Part shown: positions 1 through 7,793 of the stretch, piece by piece | Position numbering within the stretch: the first letter of the stretch is position 1 | How the letters are laid out: the number at the start of each line of letters is the position of its first letter | Assembly (NCBI RefSeq): GCF_040822115.1 | Contig: NZ_CP162004.1 | Location: 310,001-374,000, forward strand | Source of the DNA: Flavobacterium sp. WC2421 | GTDB taxonomy: Bacteria > Bacteroidota > Bacteroidia > Flavobacteriales > Flavobacteriaceae | Reading direction: 5' to 3' | Length of the DNA stretch: 64,000 bases | Notes under the pieces: model-generated | Database searches by the model: none | Seen by the model: only the letters and a program-made list of their open reading frames with translations | Told to the model about the DNA's origin: nothing | Made by a program: the position numbers and the translations under genes

Positions 1-1249
1 CAGAGATACTTCGATAGGCATTCTCCACCATTACAATCCCATCATCAACCACAACACCAATTGCTAAGGCAATACCTGTAAGCGACATAATATTGGATGA
101 AATCCCAAAGGCTTGAAGAAAGATAAATCCTATCGCTACGGATATAGGCAATTGTATCAGAATTATAAGCGCGCTTCTCCAATGAAAAAGAAATAATAAA
201 ACAATAATCGACACTGCAATCATTTCTTCTATCAAAGTTCCTTTAACAGACTCGATTGCTTTTTCTATCAATTCACTTCGGTCATACGACGTCTTGAAAG
301 TCACCCCTTCTGGCAAGCCTTTTTCGACTTGGTTCATTTTGGCTTTTACTGCTTGAATTACTTTATCGGCATTTTCGCCGTAACGCATCACTACAATTCC
401 GCCTACCACTTCCCCTTCACCATTAGCATCAAAAATTCCCAAACGCAAATCGCCACCCATCTGTACCGATCCAATATCACTGACTTTTACAGGAACCGAA
501 TTGTAGTTTTTAATGGCAATTTCCTCCACATCCTTTATGTTTTTGATATATCCCAATCCTCTTACTACATACGATCGGTCACTCATTTCAAATTTCCTGC
601 CACCCACATCATTGTTGCTGCTTTTGACCGCTTTCATCACTTCCATCATACTAACATTGTAGTATTGCATTTTGAGTGGATCTAAAACCAATTGGTATTG
701 TTTTTCGAACCCACCAAAAGAAGCGACTTCCGCCACTCCGGGAACCGTTTGCAAGGCAAACTTCACATACCAATCTTGCAAAGCGCGCTGTTCACCTAAA
801 TCCATTCCATTAGTTTCTAAGTGATACCAAAAAACATGACCAACCCCTGTTCCATCAGGTCCTAGTGTGGGAACTACACTTTCGGGCAATAGCCGTTGCG
901 CATAATTCAGTCGCTCCAATACACGGGTTCTAGCCCAATAAGGATCTACATCATCTTCAAAAATGATATACACAAAACTCATCCCAAACATGGAGGAAGC
1001 ACGGATATTCTTGATTTTTGGAATCCCTTGTAAATTAGAAACCAAGGGATACGTTACTTGATCTTCTATAACTTGTGGGCTTCGACCCATCCATTCCGTA
1101 AAAACAATCACTTGATTCTCGGATAAATCCGGAATTGCATCAATAGGATTTTGTTGCACACTATAAATCCCCCAACCAAACAAACAGGCAGAAACCAGTA
1201 AGACAGCTAATCGGTTTTTTAATGAAAAAGAAATTAATTTTTCGACCAT
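1..1249 (-). CDS. cusA: CusA-type heavy-metal efflux RND pump, N-terminal 416 residues (cut by window edge)
   Basis: This is the inner-membrane proton-driven pump of a tripartite metal exporter, probably for Cu(I)/Ag(I). The start is the ATG at 1247-1249 and the frame stays open to base 1. The first membrane helix is at about residues 13-31 and three more lie at about 340-416. The porter domain matches CusA through blocks such as DPYWARTRVLERLN, LGPDGTGVG and QDWYVKF. The proton-relay segment VDDGIVMVEN (about 401-410) has the acidic residues D402, D403 and E409. The methionine relay that would prove copper specificity lies outside the window. The gene starts 6 bases after the haem-binding gene, so it is the last visible gene of the metal operon; CusB- and CusC-like genes would be expected to the left. 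The family is clear and the metal is inferred from context. Confidence 0.93.
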   Translation of the reverse strand, partial: MVEKLISFSLKNRLAVLLVSACLFGWGIYSVQQNPIDAIPDLSENQVIVFTEWMGRSPQVIEDQVTYPLVSNLQGIPKIKNIRASSMFGMSFVYIIFEDDVDPYWARTRVLERLNYAQRLLPESVVPTLGPDGTGVGHVFWYHLETNGMDLGEQRALQDWYVKFALQTVPGVAEVASFGGFEKQYQLVLDPLKMQYYNVSMMEVMKAVKSSNNDVGGRKFEMSDRSYVVRGLGYIKNIKDVEEIAIKNYNSVPVKVSDIGSVQMGGDLRLGIFDANGEGEVVGGIVVMRYGENADKVIQAVKAKMNQVEKGLPEGVTFKTSYDRSELIEKAIESVKGTLIEEMIAVSIIVLLFLFHWRSALIILIQLPISVAIGFIFLQAFGISSNIMSLTGIALAIGVVVDDGIVMVENAYRSIS

Positions 1250-1255
1250 AACAAC

Positions 1256-1726
1256 TTATTTTTTTTGAGAAAGACTATCTTTCACTTTATCGATCCATTG
1301 AACTACTTCTTCTTTTTGAACTGAAGTAAGGATTGCGTTTCTATGAATTAGTGTGTAAGACGTCAAAGGCATTTCACCCTTCTTTATTTGTTTACTAATT
1401 TCATTTAATTTGTTTCCTTGTTTTCTAAGAGAATAATTCCCCCACTCACTAAAATTCAAATTTTCCTTGCCTTCTTTTATATGACTATCCATCAACATTC
1501 TTGCAGGCTGAATATTTGAATACCAAGGGTAATTTGTAGTATTACTGTGGCAGTCATAACAAGAAGTTTTCAAAATAGTTTCCACTTTTGTTGGAACTGC
1601 ATAAGCATTCATAAAATCCAAAGCTGGAACCGGTACATAATCAATCGTACGAACAGGTTGATACAATTGCATCAACAAAAAAACAATAAATGCAATTGCG
1701 GCTATTTTTTTGAAAACTTTCTTCAT
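1256..1726 (-). CDS. Haem-binding domain protein with single CxxCH
   Basis: This is a 156-residue membrane-anchored protein with one N-terminal helix (about 8-21) and one c-type haem motif, CYDCH, at about 56-60. The region after it (YPWYSN, then a segment ending in a HRNA-type motif) fits the haem-binding domain family (Haem_bd, PF14376) common in Bacteroidetes. I chose the ATG at 1724-1726 rather than one 24 bases upstream because the upstream one overlaps the preceding gene and the later one gives a clean signal anchor. It sits 1 base after the DUF3347 lipoprotein gene and 6 bases before cusA, so it belongs to the metal operon. A periplasmic redox role next to a copper pump is an inference; no substrate can be read from the sequence. 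Confidence 0.82.
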   Translation of the reverse strand: MKKVFKKIAAIAFIVFLLMQLYQPVRTIDYVPVPALDFMNAYAVPTKVETILKTSCYDCHSNTTNYPWYSNIQPARMLMDSHIKEGKENLNFSEWGNYSLRKQGNKLNEISKQIKKGEMPLTSYTLIHRNAILTSVQKEEVVQWIDKVKDSLSQKK

Positions 1727-1727
1727 T

Positions 1728-2423
1728 TTACCATTCTTTAGTAATTCCACCGCAGGTTAGCATTTCGGATCCATAATAGGGATTCTTAATATCCTTAACC
1801 TCACTAATCCAATAGCCACTTTTCCCTTGATCATACATTGGGCAATAATCTTTATATATTTTTTTATCTGTTCCAAAGATTTTAATCAAATCATTTACAT
1901 CCTTGCTTAACATGGCAAAATGCTCTCTTTGGTGGTCAATTTTACCTGCATTATCACCAATATGTTCGGCATGTTCTTTGGCATCATCAGTGATATCTGC
2001 ATAGGTTTTTTTAATATTAGCTTCAATTTTATCTGAGTTCGAATTTTTTAAAGTAGCATACAATTCTTTTCCTGCTTCGGCTGCCCCTTTAGAGTCGTCT
2101 TTTGTCAATGCATTTTTTAATTTCAAATAATTATCTAAAATAGGGTCAATTGAAAATGAAGAGTTACTTTTAATAATTTCCACCTCTTTCACCGCTTCAA
2201 CAACTGGTTTAGCTTCAACAACTGGCTCTGACAATGACATTCCGCAAACAGAACAAGCCTCGCCTTTGGCTCCTGTCACTTTTGGATGCATCGGGCAGGA
2301 ATACAATTGATTATCTGCAGTCTTCTCTGAATTTACTTCACTTTTAGTTTCTGTTTTATTGTCCTTACATGAAGCAAAAGCCAATACTAAAAGGATGATG
2401 CTTAATTTGAATACGTTTTTCAT
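1728..2423 (-). CDS. DUF3347 lipoprotein with heavy-metal-binding front domain
   Basis: This is a 231-residue lipoprotein with lipobox LAFASC (Cys19). Residues about 41-64 form a heavy-metal-binding domain of the YHS-like type: CPMHP (Cys43, His46) followed by CSVCGM (Cys57, Cys60). Residues about 90-231 form a DUF3347 domain of four or so helices ending in a conserved CPMY...NPYYGSEM..CG block. DUF3347 proteins are usually found next to copper and other metal efflux genes. The gene lies 15 bases after a second DUF3347 gene and overlaps none. I infer a periplasmic metal carrier or buffer feeding the CusA pump. The metal and the direction of transfer are not visible. Confidence 0.86.
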   Translation of the reverse strand: MKNVFKLSIILLVLAFASCKDNKTETKSEVNSEKTADNQLYSCPMHPKVTGAKGEACSVCGMSLSEPVVEAKPVVEAVKEVEIIKSNSSFSIDPILDNYLKLKNALTKDDSKGAAEAGKELYATLKNSNSDKIEANIKKTYADITDDAKEHAEHIGDNAGKIDHQREHFAMLSKDVNDLIKIFGTDKKIYKDYCPMYDQGKSGYWISEVKDIKNPYYGSEMLTCGGITKEW

Positions 2424-2438
2424 TTTTTTGTTTTTAAA

Positions 2439-3290
2439 TTATTTAATAGTTTCAACTGTTTTACCACAACTCATCATTTTTGAACCGTAATATGGATTTT
2501 TAACTTCGTTTTCTTTGCTTAACCAATTTGCTTTTACCATCGGACAATATTGATAATATGTTGGTGTGTCTGTTTTTGATACTTTCATCAACTCATACAT
2601 GTTTTTTGAAACCGATTTAAAAAAATCTCTCTGAATTTTAATATCTTGTGTTTCAGAAATACTTTTAACATCTGAACCCAGCTCTTTATAAACCTTCATC
2701 CAAGCCATGTGCTCTTCCATTTTTAAATCTTCCATTTTTACGGTAGCAATAGCTGTCAATAATTCTTTTGCTTTCATTGAAGCCACTGAAGCATCTGTTT
2801 TAACTAAGGCATCTTTTAGTAAAAAATAATCATCAAAAACTAACTTTAACTGATTCACTTGTTCTTTTGTCGTAACACTGACATCCGAATGATTATCATG
2901 CCCACCCATTGTATTCATTGAAGACATTTCCATTTTTTCAGCAACTTTAGCCTCTCTTTCATATTGACAACATCCTGGAAGTGTATTGAATGCATCCGTT
3001 GGCGCAAGGAATTTTTCACTATCATAACCTGCCAATGCAATTCGTTTTAGAATTTCATCTGGATTGGTTTTAGCGCTGTCATAGGTAATCGCGGCCATTT
3101 TGGTGTCTTTATCCCAGTCTACACTGGCTAGTTTATTAAGACTGCCTGCTTTTTCTATGGTAGTTTCGCACATTCCACAGTTACCAAAAATCTTTACCGT
3201 TTCGGTTTTGGCATTTTTAATTTGCGCATTAGTAAATGCGACTGATAGCAATAATGTTATTGCCATCACTGATTTGTTTAGTGATTTCAT
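2439..3290 (-). CDS. HMA domain fused to DUF3347, secreted
   Basis: This is a 283-residue protein with signal peptide (MKSLNK..., cleavage near TNAQ). Residues about 30-95 form a heavy-metal-associated (HMA, ferredoxin-like) domain with the metal pair in NCGMC (Cys38, Cys41). A linker contains CC at about 108-109 and is rich in Met and His. Residues about 145-283 form a DUF3347 domain with the same CPM...NPYYGSKM..CG ending as the neighbour. The ATG at 3288-3290 was preferred over one 36 bases upstream because the signal peptide starts there. HMA domains bind Cu(I) in chaperones and P-type ATPases; a secreted HMA-DUF3347 fusion suggests handover between two metal sites in one polypeptide. This function is inferred. 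Confidence 0.88.
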   Translation of the reverse strand: MKSLNKSVMAITLLLSVAFTNAQIKNAKTETVKIFGNCGMCETTIEKAGSLNKLASVDWDKDTKMAAITYDSAKTNPDEILKRIALAGYDSEKFLAPTDAFNTLPGCCQYEREAKVAEKMEMSSMNTMGGHDNHSDVSVTTKEQVNQLKLVFDDYFLLKDALVKTDASVASMKAKELLTAIATVKMEDLKMEEHMAWMKVYKELGSDVKSISETQDIKIQRDFFKSVSKNMYELMKVSKTDTPTYYQYCPMVKANWLSKENEVKNPYYGSKMMSCGKTVETIK

Positions 3291-3408
3291 TGTATAAATA
3301 ATTTGAAGTTGAATAGGGCAAATCAATATCCAAACGATAGTAATTAAACTATAATTTGTCCAATTGTAATGACCATAAATAATTGATTAAAGCAATATGA
3401 GCTTTGAA

Positions 3409-3432
3409 TTTGACACACGATTGGCTGTCAAA
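3409..3432. promoter_or_regulatory. Inverted repeat TTTGACA-N10-TGTCAAA
   Basis: Two perfect 7-base inverted arms (3409-3415 and 3426-3432) lie between the Cys-rich gene and the HMA-DUF3347 gene. There is no T-tract after the hairpin on the minus strand, so it is a poor intrinsic terminator. It could be an operator for a metal sensor or a chance repeat in AT-rich DNA. Confidence 0.3.
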
Positions 3433-3440
3433 AAAAGAAT

Positions 3441-3809
3441 TTAGCCTATTTTAGGAATAAGCCAGATAGAAGAATAGCCCGCAGAAGTAAAAGATGCGGA
3501 TTGGTAAAATTTTTGTTTTTTGGTAGAAAAATTAAAGACATTGTCTTGAACCTCTAATGGAATAGAAGAAACTACCCCTATATTAAATGATGAAACGCTA
3601 CACATAGCATGTCCACATTTTCCATTACAACCATTGTGATTTTTGCTTTTTGAATGAGAATTCGTGCTGCAACAATCTTTCATTCCTGTTTTTGAAGACA
3701 TTTCTTTAGAACAAGAACTTTTTTCTGAATGATTACCACATGCAAAAGTTGAAGTTGGCATCAAGAAGACGCCAAGCAAAACGATTAGTATGATGTGGAT
3801 TTTTTTCAT
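3441..3809 (-). CDS. Small secreted Cys/His/Met-rich protein
   Basis: This is a 122-residue protein with a clear signal peptide (hydrophobic stretch about 5-20, cleavage near TFA). The mature N-terminus, about 24-75, holds seven cysteines including a CC pair and many His, Ser and Lys residues, ending in NGKCGHAMCS. The C-terminal half is not Cys-rich and ends in a hydrophobic GYSSIWLIPKIG. The ATG at 3807-3809 was chosen over one 21 bases upstream for its signal peptide. It is first in the metal locus, separated from the next gene by 150 bases, with a possible -7 element at 3828-3835. I do not recognise a named family. Metal binding in the periplasm or at the cell surface is inferred from composition and neighbours. 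Confidence 0.75.
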   Translation of the reverse strand: MKKIHIILIVLLGVFLMPTSTFACGNHSEKSSCSKEMSSKTGMKDCCSTNSHSKSKNHNGCNGKCGHAMCSVSSFNIGVVSSIPLEVQDNVFNFSTKKQKFYQSASFTSAGYSSIWLIPKIG

Positions 3810-3827
3810 TTTTATTGTAATAAGGAA

Positions 3828-3835
3828 CAAAATTA
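3828..3835 (-). promoter_or_regulatory. Candidate -7 element TAATTTTG
   Basis: On the minus strand the sequence reads TAATTTTG, matching the Bacteroidetes -7 consensus TAnnTTTG, about 19 bases before the start of the Cys-rich gene. No TTG is seen at the usual -33 distance, and such motifs also arise by chance. Confidence 0.4.
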
Positions 3836-3907
3836 GTAAATCTATATTTAGATAACCACTAAATAATTGTTAAAACAACTTTACTAATTCACTTTTTTCT
3901 TACTGTT

Positions 3908-4252
3908 TTATTTAGTTTCCCCTAATATCGAATACATAAGTGACTGAGAAACAGAAAGTATAATACTAAATAACAAGGCTGTAAAAAAGGAATCAACACT
4001 AAATCCACCTACTATATTATCACATAATAAAATGATTAACGCATTAATTACTAATAAGAACAAACCTAAAGTTATAAAGGTAATAGGCAATGTCAAAATG
4101 ACCAAGATAGGCTTTACAAAAATATTTAGCAATCCAAGAACTACCGCTACAATCAATGCAGTAGTAAAACCTGCGACATGAACACCAGTCATAAAATGCG
4201 AAAGTAAAAGTACTAAAACAGATGTTATAAGAATTCTAAAAAGTAATTTCAT
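3908..4252 (-). CDS. Phage holin family (PF04020-type) small membrane protein
   Basis: This is a 114-residue protein made almost wholly of four hydrophobic helices, with the signature NIFVKPILVILTLPITFITLGLF across helices two and three in pieces such as KPIL and LPITF. This pattern identifies the PF04020 'phage holin 4 superfamily IV' group, which despite its name is a widespread bacterial chromosomal membrane protein of unknown role. There is no phage gene nearby. It stands alone between the metal locus and the hydrolase gene, with 40 bases to the latter. Lysis function should not be inferred from the family name. Confidence 0.82.
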   Translation of the reverse strand: MKLLFRILITSVLVLLLSHFMTGVHVAGFTTALIVAVVLGLLNIFVKPILVILTLPITFITLGLFLLVINALIILLCDNIVGGFSVDSFFTALLFSIILSVSQSLMYSILGETK

Positions 4253-4292
4253 GTTTTTTATTTTAATTAAAAGTACTAAATTTTTAAATGAA

Positions 4293-5060
4293 TCAATTTA
4301 TTTCTAAAAAAGAAATTACCAATTCATGAAACATTTTTGGATTTTCGGCATGAAGCCAATGACCTGCATTAGGGATTGTTTCAATTTTTAAATCCGGAAA
4401 ATGTTTTTTTATCGCTTCAAAATCACTGTCCAAAATATAATTAGAGTTTCCACCACGGATAAAAAGTGTAGGCTTATTAAAAATTGCATTTTCTGGAAGT
4501 GCCACTCCTATTTCCTCCATTTTTTCATTAAAAACGGATAGGTTGAATCGAAAGGCCAATTGACCTGGCTCTTGCCAATACAAACTCTTTAGCAAAAACT
4601 GCCTTGTACCAAAATCCGTTATATATTCTGATAGGGTTGCTTCAACATCTGAACGACTTGGTTTGTTAGCAAAGTCTACTGCATTCAATCCTGCTAAAAT
4701 AGTTTGGTGGTGTTGCGGATAAAATTTAGGCCCAATATCGGCTACGATTAATTTATCAATCAATTCTGGATAACTAGTTGCCAACAGCATTGCAACTTTA
4801 CCACCCATAGAATGTCCTATTATATCTATAGAATTTAAATTATGGCCTTGACAATATTCAACAACATCCTGCACCATAAATTCATAACTAAATTCCTCTG
4901 ATTGTAAACTTCGACCATGGTTGCGAAGGTCTAACATATGAACTTGAAAACCATCTGAAGCAAATTGTGTTCCAAGTGTTTTCCAATTGTCAGACATTCC
5001 TAAAAATCCGTGAAGAATTAAAAGTGGCTTTCCTTCGCCTTCTATTTTTGAATACAGCAT
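4293..5060 (-). CDS. Alpha/beta-fold hydrolase, YbfF-like esterase
   Basis: This is a 255-residue cytoplasmic serine hydrolase. The oxyanion motif HGFLG is at about 17-21, the nucleophile elbow GHSMGG has Ser84, and the catalytic His is in NAGHWLH at about 233. An acid is expected in the RGGNSNYILDSD segment near 201-212. The order of these motifs and the SxYI segment resemble E. coli YbfF acyl esterases. The substrate is unknown. It is preceded on the minus strand by pdxJ, but a 139-base structured intergenic element separates them, so co-transcription is doubtful. Confidence 0.88.
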   Translation of the reverse strand: MLYSKIEGEGKPLLILHGFLGMSDNWKTLGTQFASDGFQVHMLDLRNHGRSLQSEEFSYEFMVQDVVEYCQGHNLNSIDIIGHSMGGKVAMLLATSYPELIDKLIVADIGPKFYPQHHQTILAGLNAVDFANKPSRSDVEATLSEYITDFGTRQFLLKSLYWQEPGQLAFRFNLSVFNEKMEEIGVALPENAIFNKPTLFIRGGNSNYILDSDFEAIKKHFPDLKIETIPNAGHWLHAENPKMFHELVISFLEIN

Positions 5061-5086
5061 TTGTTTGTTCTTTTTATTCTGGGTTT

Positions 5087-5189
5087 GCGTGAGGGATAGT
5101 AGCGGAAATCCTTTTTTATATGGAGCGATAGCGGAATAATAAAAAGATTGTAGCGTATAGCCCGACCCGCCTTTTTTGGCGGGTCACGC
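5087..5189. repeat. Structured intergenic element (possible flavobacterial repeat or ncRNA)
   Basis: The 103-base block is markedly more GC-rich than its flanks. Its ends GCGTGA (5087-5092) and TCACGC (5184-5189) are reverse complements. Inside lie an AATC...GATT arm pair around a T-run and A-run (about 5107-5149) and a perfect 8-base hairpin at 5164-5185. The words TAGCGG, TAGCGG and TAGCGT recur at about 20-base spacing. I recall similar blocks between genes in other Flavobacterium genomes but cannot confirm this here. It may be a repeat family, an RNA or an elaborate terminator. Confidence 0.55.
5164..5185. terminator. Perfect 8-bp GC-rich hairpin downstream of pdxJ
   Basis: GACCCGCC, six T, then GGCGGGTC form a perfect 8-base-pair stem starting 14 bases after the pdxJ stop on the minus strand. 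There is no classical T-tract on the minus side, so termination is plausible but not certain. It is the 3' part of the structured element. Confidence 0.5.
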
Positions 5190-5199
5190 CCCAATTATT

Positions 5200-5913
5200 T
5201 TATTTTAATTTTTGTAAATACATATTGACCACATTCTCTAGTCCTAAATATAAAGCCTCCGAAATTAGTGCATGCCCAATGGAAACTTCTAATAATCCAG
5301 GGATATTTTGTTTAAAAAACTGAATGTTGTCCAGACTCAAATCATGTCCTGCGTTGATTCCTAAACCTAGTTCGTTAGCTAAAACTGCTGATTTTACATA
5401 CGGATCAATTCCGTTTTGATTCCCCAAACTATATTGGTGCGCAAAAGCTTCGGTATATAATTCGATTCTATCCGTTCCAGTTTTTTTTGCCCCTTCAATA
5501 ATATCCAAAACTGGATCTACAAAGATGGAAGTCCTGATTCCGTTGCGTTGAAATTCTTGAATCATTTCGGTCAAATACGATTGATTTTTTATGGTATCCC
5601 AACCCGCAGACGATGTAATGGCTCCAATAGCATCAGGAACTAAAGTAACTTGGTCCGGTTTACACTCTAAAACCAAATCGATAAAATTATGTAGTGGATT
5701 TCCTTCTATATTATATTCGGTGTAAACAATGGCTTTCAAATCGCGAGCATCTTGATAGCGAATGTGGCGTTCATCAGGACGAGGGTGAATGGTGATTCCC
5801 TCAGCTCCAAATTTTTGAATATCGGTGGCTACCTTCAATAAGTCAGGAACATTTCCACCACGAGCATTACGTAAAGTAGCTATTTTGTTGATATTTACAC
5901 TTAACTTTGTCAT
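5200..5913 (-). CDS. pdxJ: Pyridoxine 5'-phosphate synthase PdxJ
   Basis: This 237-residue TIM-barrel enzyme condenses 1-deoxy-D-xylulose 5-phosphate with 3-amino-2-oxopropyl phosphate to make pyridoxine 5'-phosphate, the ring-closing step of DXP-dependent vitamin B6 synthesis. The N-terminal block [16 protein letters not shown] and the active-site segment [12 protein letters not shown] (about 41-52) are diagnostic; later blocks AGHDLSL and [11 protein letters not shown] bind phosphate. Where E. coli has Asp-His after VNI, this protein has Asn-Lys, which as I recall is normal in Bacteroidetes. It is transcribed away from the CBS-domain gene; a TATTTTTG motif lies about 40 bases upstream. Confidence 0.97.
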   Translation of the reverse strand: MTKLSVNINKIATLRNARGGNVPDLLKVATDIQKFGAEGITIHPRPDERHIRYQDARDLKAIVYTEYNIEGNPLHNFIDLVLECKPDQVTLVPDAIGAITSSAGWDTIKNQSYLTEMIQEFQRNGIRTSIFVDPVLDIIEGAKKTGTDRIELYTEAFAHQYSLGNQNGIDPYVKSAVLANELGLGINAGHDLSLDNIQFFKQNIPGLLEVSIGHALISEALYLGLENVVNMYLQKLK

Positions 5914-5952
5914 TGGAATACTTTTTGATTATAAATAACTGTTTAATAGAAG

Positions 5953-5960
5953 CAAAAATA
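5953..5960 (-). promoter_or_regulatory. Candidate -7 element TATTTTTG for pdxJ
   Basis: The minus strand reads TATTTTTG, fitting TAnnTTTG, 40 bases before the pdxJ start in the divergent pdxJ/CBS intergenic region. No -33 TTG at standard spacing was found. Confidence 0.35.
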
Positions 5961-6028
5961 CAAAGTAAAAGGTAGGAGTTTTTGCCTTTTTTTGATTATT
6001 TTGCATAAAAATTGAGGATTTATTTAAG

Positions 6029-6685
6029 ATGGAAATTACAAACTACATAACCACTGATTTTAAAGCCATTGACAGTCAAGATACCATCGAGACTGTTAAA
6101 GATTTTTTTGATGATTTGAACTTTTCTCATTTTCCAGTTGTGGAAGAAGGGATATATATAGGAAGCATTGCATCTGAAGACTTAGAAACTTTTGAAAATG
6201 ATAAAAAAGTAATTGACTACAGATATACTCTTGAAGGGTTTTTTACTAAAACAGACTCTTTATGGCTTGAAGTTTTAGAAGTTTTTGCGAAAAACCATTC
6301 TAATTTGATTCCAGTTTTAGACGAAAACAATACCTATGTAGGCTATTATGAAATAGATGACATCATGAGCTTTTTTCACCAAACTCCCTTCTTGAAAGAG
6401 CAAGGACGAATTATAAAGGTAAAAAAAGGAATTCTTGATTATTCCATGAGTCAAATCACTCAAATTGTGGAAAGCAATAATGGTAAACTTTTAGGATTAT
6501 TCATCTCTGAAGCTGATATCGACACCATTGAAGTCACTATGAAAATAAGTTTAGGCGCCATCAACGAGATTATTCAAACTTTTAGAAGATACAATTACGA
6601 AATTACATCTGAGCATCATGAGGATGATTATATAAACAACTTGAAAGAGCGCTCAGACTATTTAGATAAATACCTTAATATATAA
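6029..6685 (+). CDS. CBS-domain protein upstream of nadK
   Basis: This is a 218-residue soluble protein with two CBS motifs (about 1-55 and 70-125; recognisable VVEEGIYIGSIAS and PVLDENNTYVGYYEIDDI) followed by a C-terminal alpha/beta domain of about 80 residues (about 130-195) that may be ACT-like. CBS pairs bind adenosyl nucleotides such as AMP or ATP and gate partner proteins. The gene is 56 bases before nadK on the same strand. In flavobacteria this gene accompanies nadK, porG and bamA, so a regulatory link to that cluster is possible, but no partner can be read from the sequence. Confidence 0.85.
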   Translation: MEITNYITTDFKAIDSQDTIETVKDFFDDLNFSHFPVVEEGIYIGSIASEDLETFENDKKVIDYRYTLEGFFTKTDSLWLEVLEVFAKNHSNLIPVLDENNTYVGYYEIDDIMSFFHQTPFLKEQGRIIKVKKGILDYSMSQITQIVESNNGKLLGLFISEADIDTIEVTMKISLGAINEIIQTFRRYNYEITSEHHEDDYINNLKERSDYLDKYLNI

Positions 6686-6741
6686 AAATAGTTGAGGTAA
6701 TTATTAGATTAAAAATTCCAAACAAACGATTAAATAAAGAA

Positions 6742-7626
6742 ATGAAAGTAGCCATTTACGGTCAATATTATCAAAACAGTACAGAACCAATCATAAGAGA
6801 TATTTTTGTTTTTTTTAATCAAAACAACGTAGAATTGGTCATTGAAGCTAATTTTTTGGACATGTTATATGAAAAAAAAATTATTCAAAAAGATTACAAT
6901 ACCTTTTCTTCCCATGCAGAGCTTGACGCTACTTTTGATCTGTTGGTAAGCATTGGTGGCGATGGAACTATTTTGAGAGCAGCCACTTTAGTTCGTGATT
7001 CTGGTGTGCCGATCTTAGGAATAAATGCAGGTCGATTGGGTTTTCTTGCCACTGTTCAAAAAGAAAACATTCATGAATTTTTACAAATTGTGATTGATAA
7101 AAAATATACTATTTCTAAACGAACCTTATTAAGTTTAACCTGTGACCCGCCTAACGAAGCACTTCAGGATATTAACTTTGCAATGAACGAAGTTTCGGTA
7201 AGTCGCAAGGACACCACATCCATGATTACAATTGACACCTTTTTAAATGGCGAGATTTTAAACTCATACTGGGCTGACGGATTAATTATATCAACCCCTA
7301 CAGGATCTACAGGTTACTCCTTAAGCTGTGGTGGCCCTATACTGACTCCCGATGTAAAAAGCTTAGTTATTACCCCAATAGCTCCCCATAATCTTAATGC
7401 AAGACCACTTGTCATTCCTGATGAGACTGAAATTAAACTAAAAGTTTCCGGTCGAGAAGAAAATTATTTAGTTTCACTGGATTCCCGAATTACTTCTGTA
7501 GGAAACGAATCTATATTGACAATTAAGAAAACCCCTTTCCAAATAAACATGGTGGAAATCCCCGACGAAACGTTTCTTAAAACACTTCGCACAAAACTAC
7601 TTTGGGGAGAAGACAAAAGAAATTAA
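6742..7626 (+). CDS. nadK: NAD kinase
   Basis: This 294-residue enzyme phosphorylates NAD to NADP in the cytoplasm. The diagnostic GGDGT motif is at 72-76, followed by the NE/S segment MNEVSVSRKD (about 148-157) and the glycine-rich DGLIISTPTGSTGYS block at about 180-194. The length matches the bacterial family. It follows the CBS gene by 56 bases and is followed after 167 bases by porG, which has its own strong promoter signal. Confidence 0.97.
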   Translation: MKVAIYGQYYQNSTEPIIRDIFVFFNQNNVELVIEANFLDMLYEKKIIQKDYNTFSSHAELDATFDLLVSIGGDGTILRAATLVRDSGVPILGINAGRLGFLATVQKENIHEFLQIVIDKKYTISKRTLLSLTCDPPNEALQDINFAMNEVSVSRKDTTSMITIDTFLNGEILNSYWADGLIISTPTGSTGYSLSCGGPILTPDVKSLVITPIAPHNLNARPLVIPDETEIKLKVSGREENYLVSLDSRITSVGNESILTIKKTPFQINMVEIPDETFLKTLRTKLLWGEDKRN

Positions 7627-7745
7627 TTTTTTTATTACTGCGCTATACGATTTTATCATTTTTTTTCGTTTTGCTTTAACAACTTCAATTCATATCAATT
7701 GGGCGGTCATAAATGAAATAATTATGACATTTAACACAATGAATA

Positions 7746-7774
7746 TTGATTCCTATTGATAATTATTATATTTG
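7746..7774 (+). promoter_or_regulatory. Bacteroidetes-type promoter for porG-uppS-bamA
   Basis: TTG at 7746-7748, an 18-base spacer, then TATATTTG at 7767-7774. Both boxes and the spacing match the Bacteroidetes -33/-7 consensus. It lies about 20 bases before the porG ATG and is the best promoter match in the window; it would drive the envelope cluster. Confidence 0.7.
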
Positions 7775-7793
7775 CACGCAATTTTAAATTAAA

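Noticed and set aside
329..685. Plus-strand open frame opposite cusA
   Set aside because: It lies antisense to the strongly conserved CusA coding sequence and shows no protein-like features.
3908..4252. 'Phage holin' family name suggesting a prophage remnant
   Set aside because: The PF04020 group is a common chromosomal membrane family and no other phage gene is nearby.
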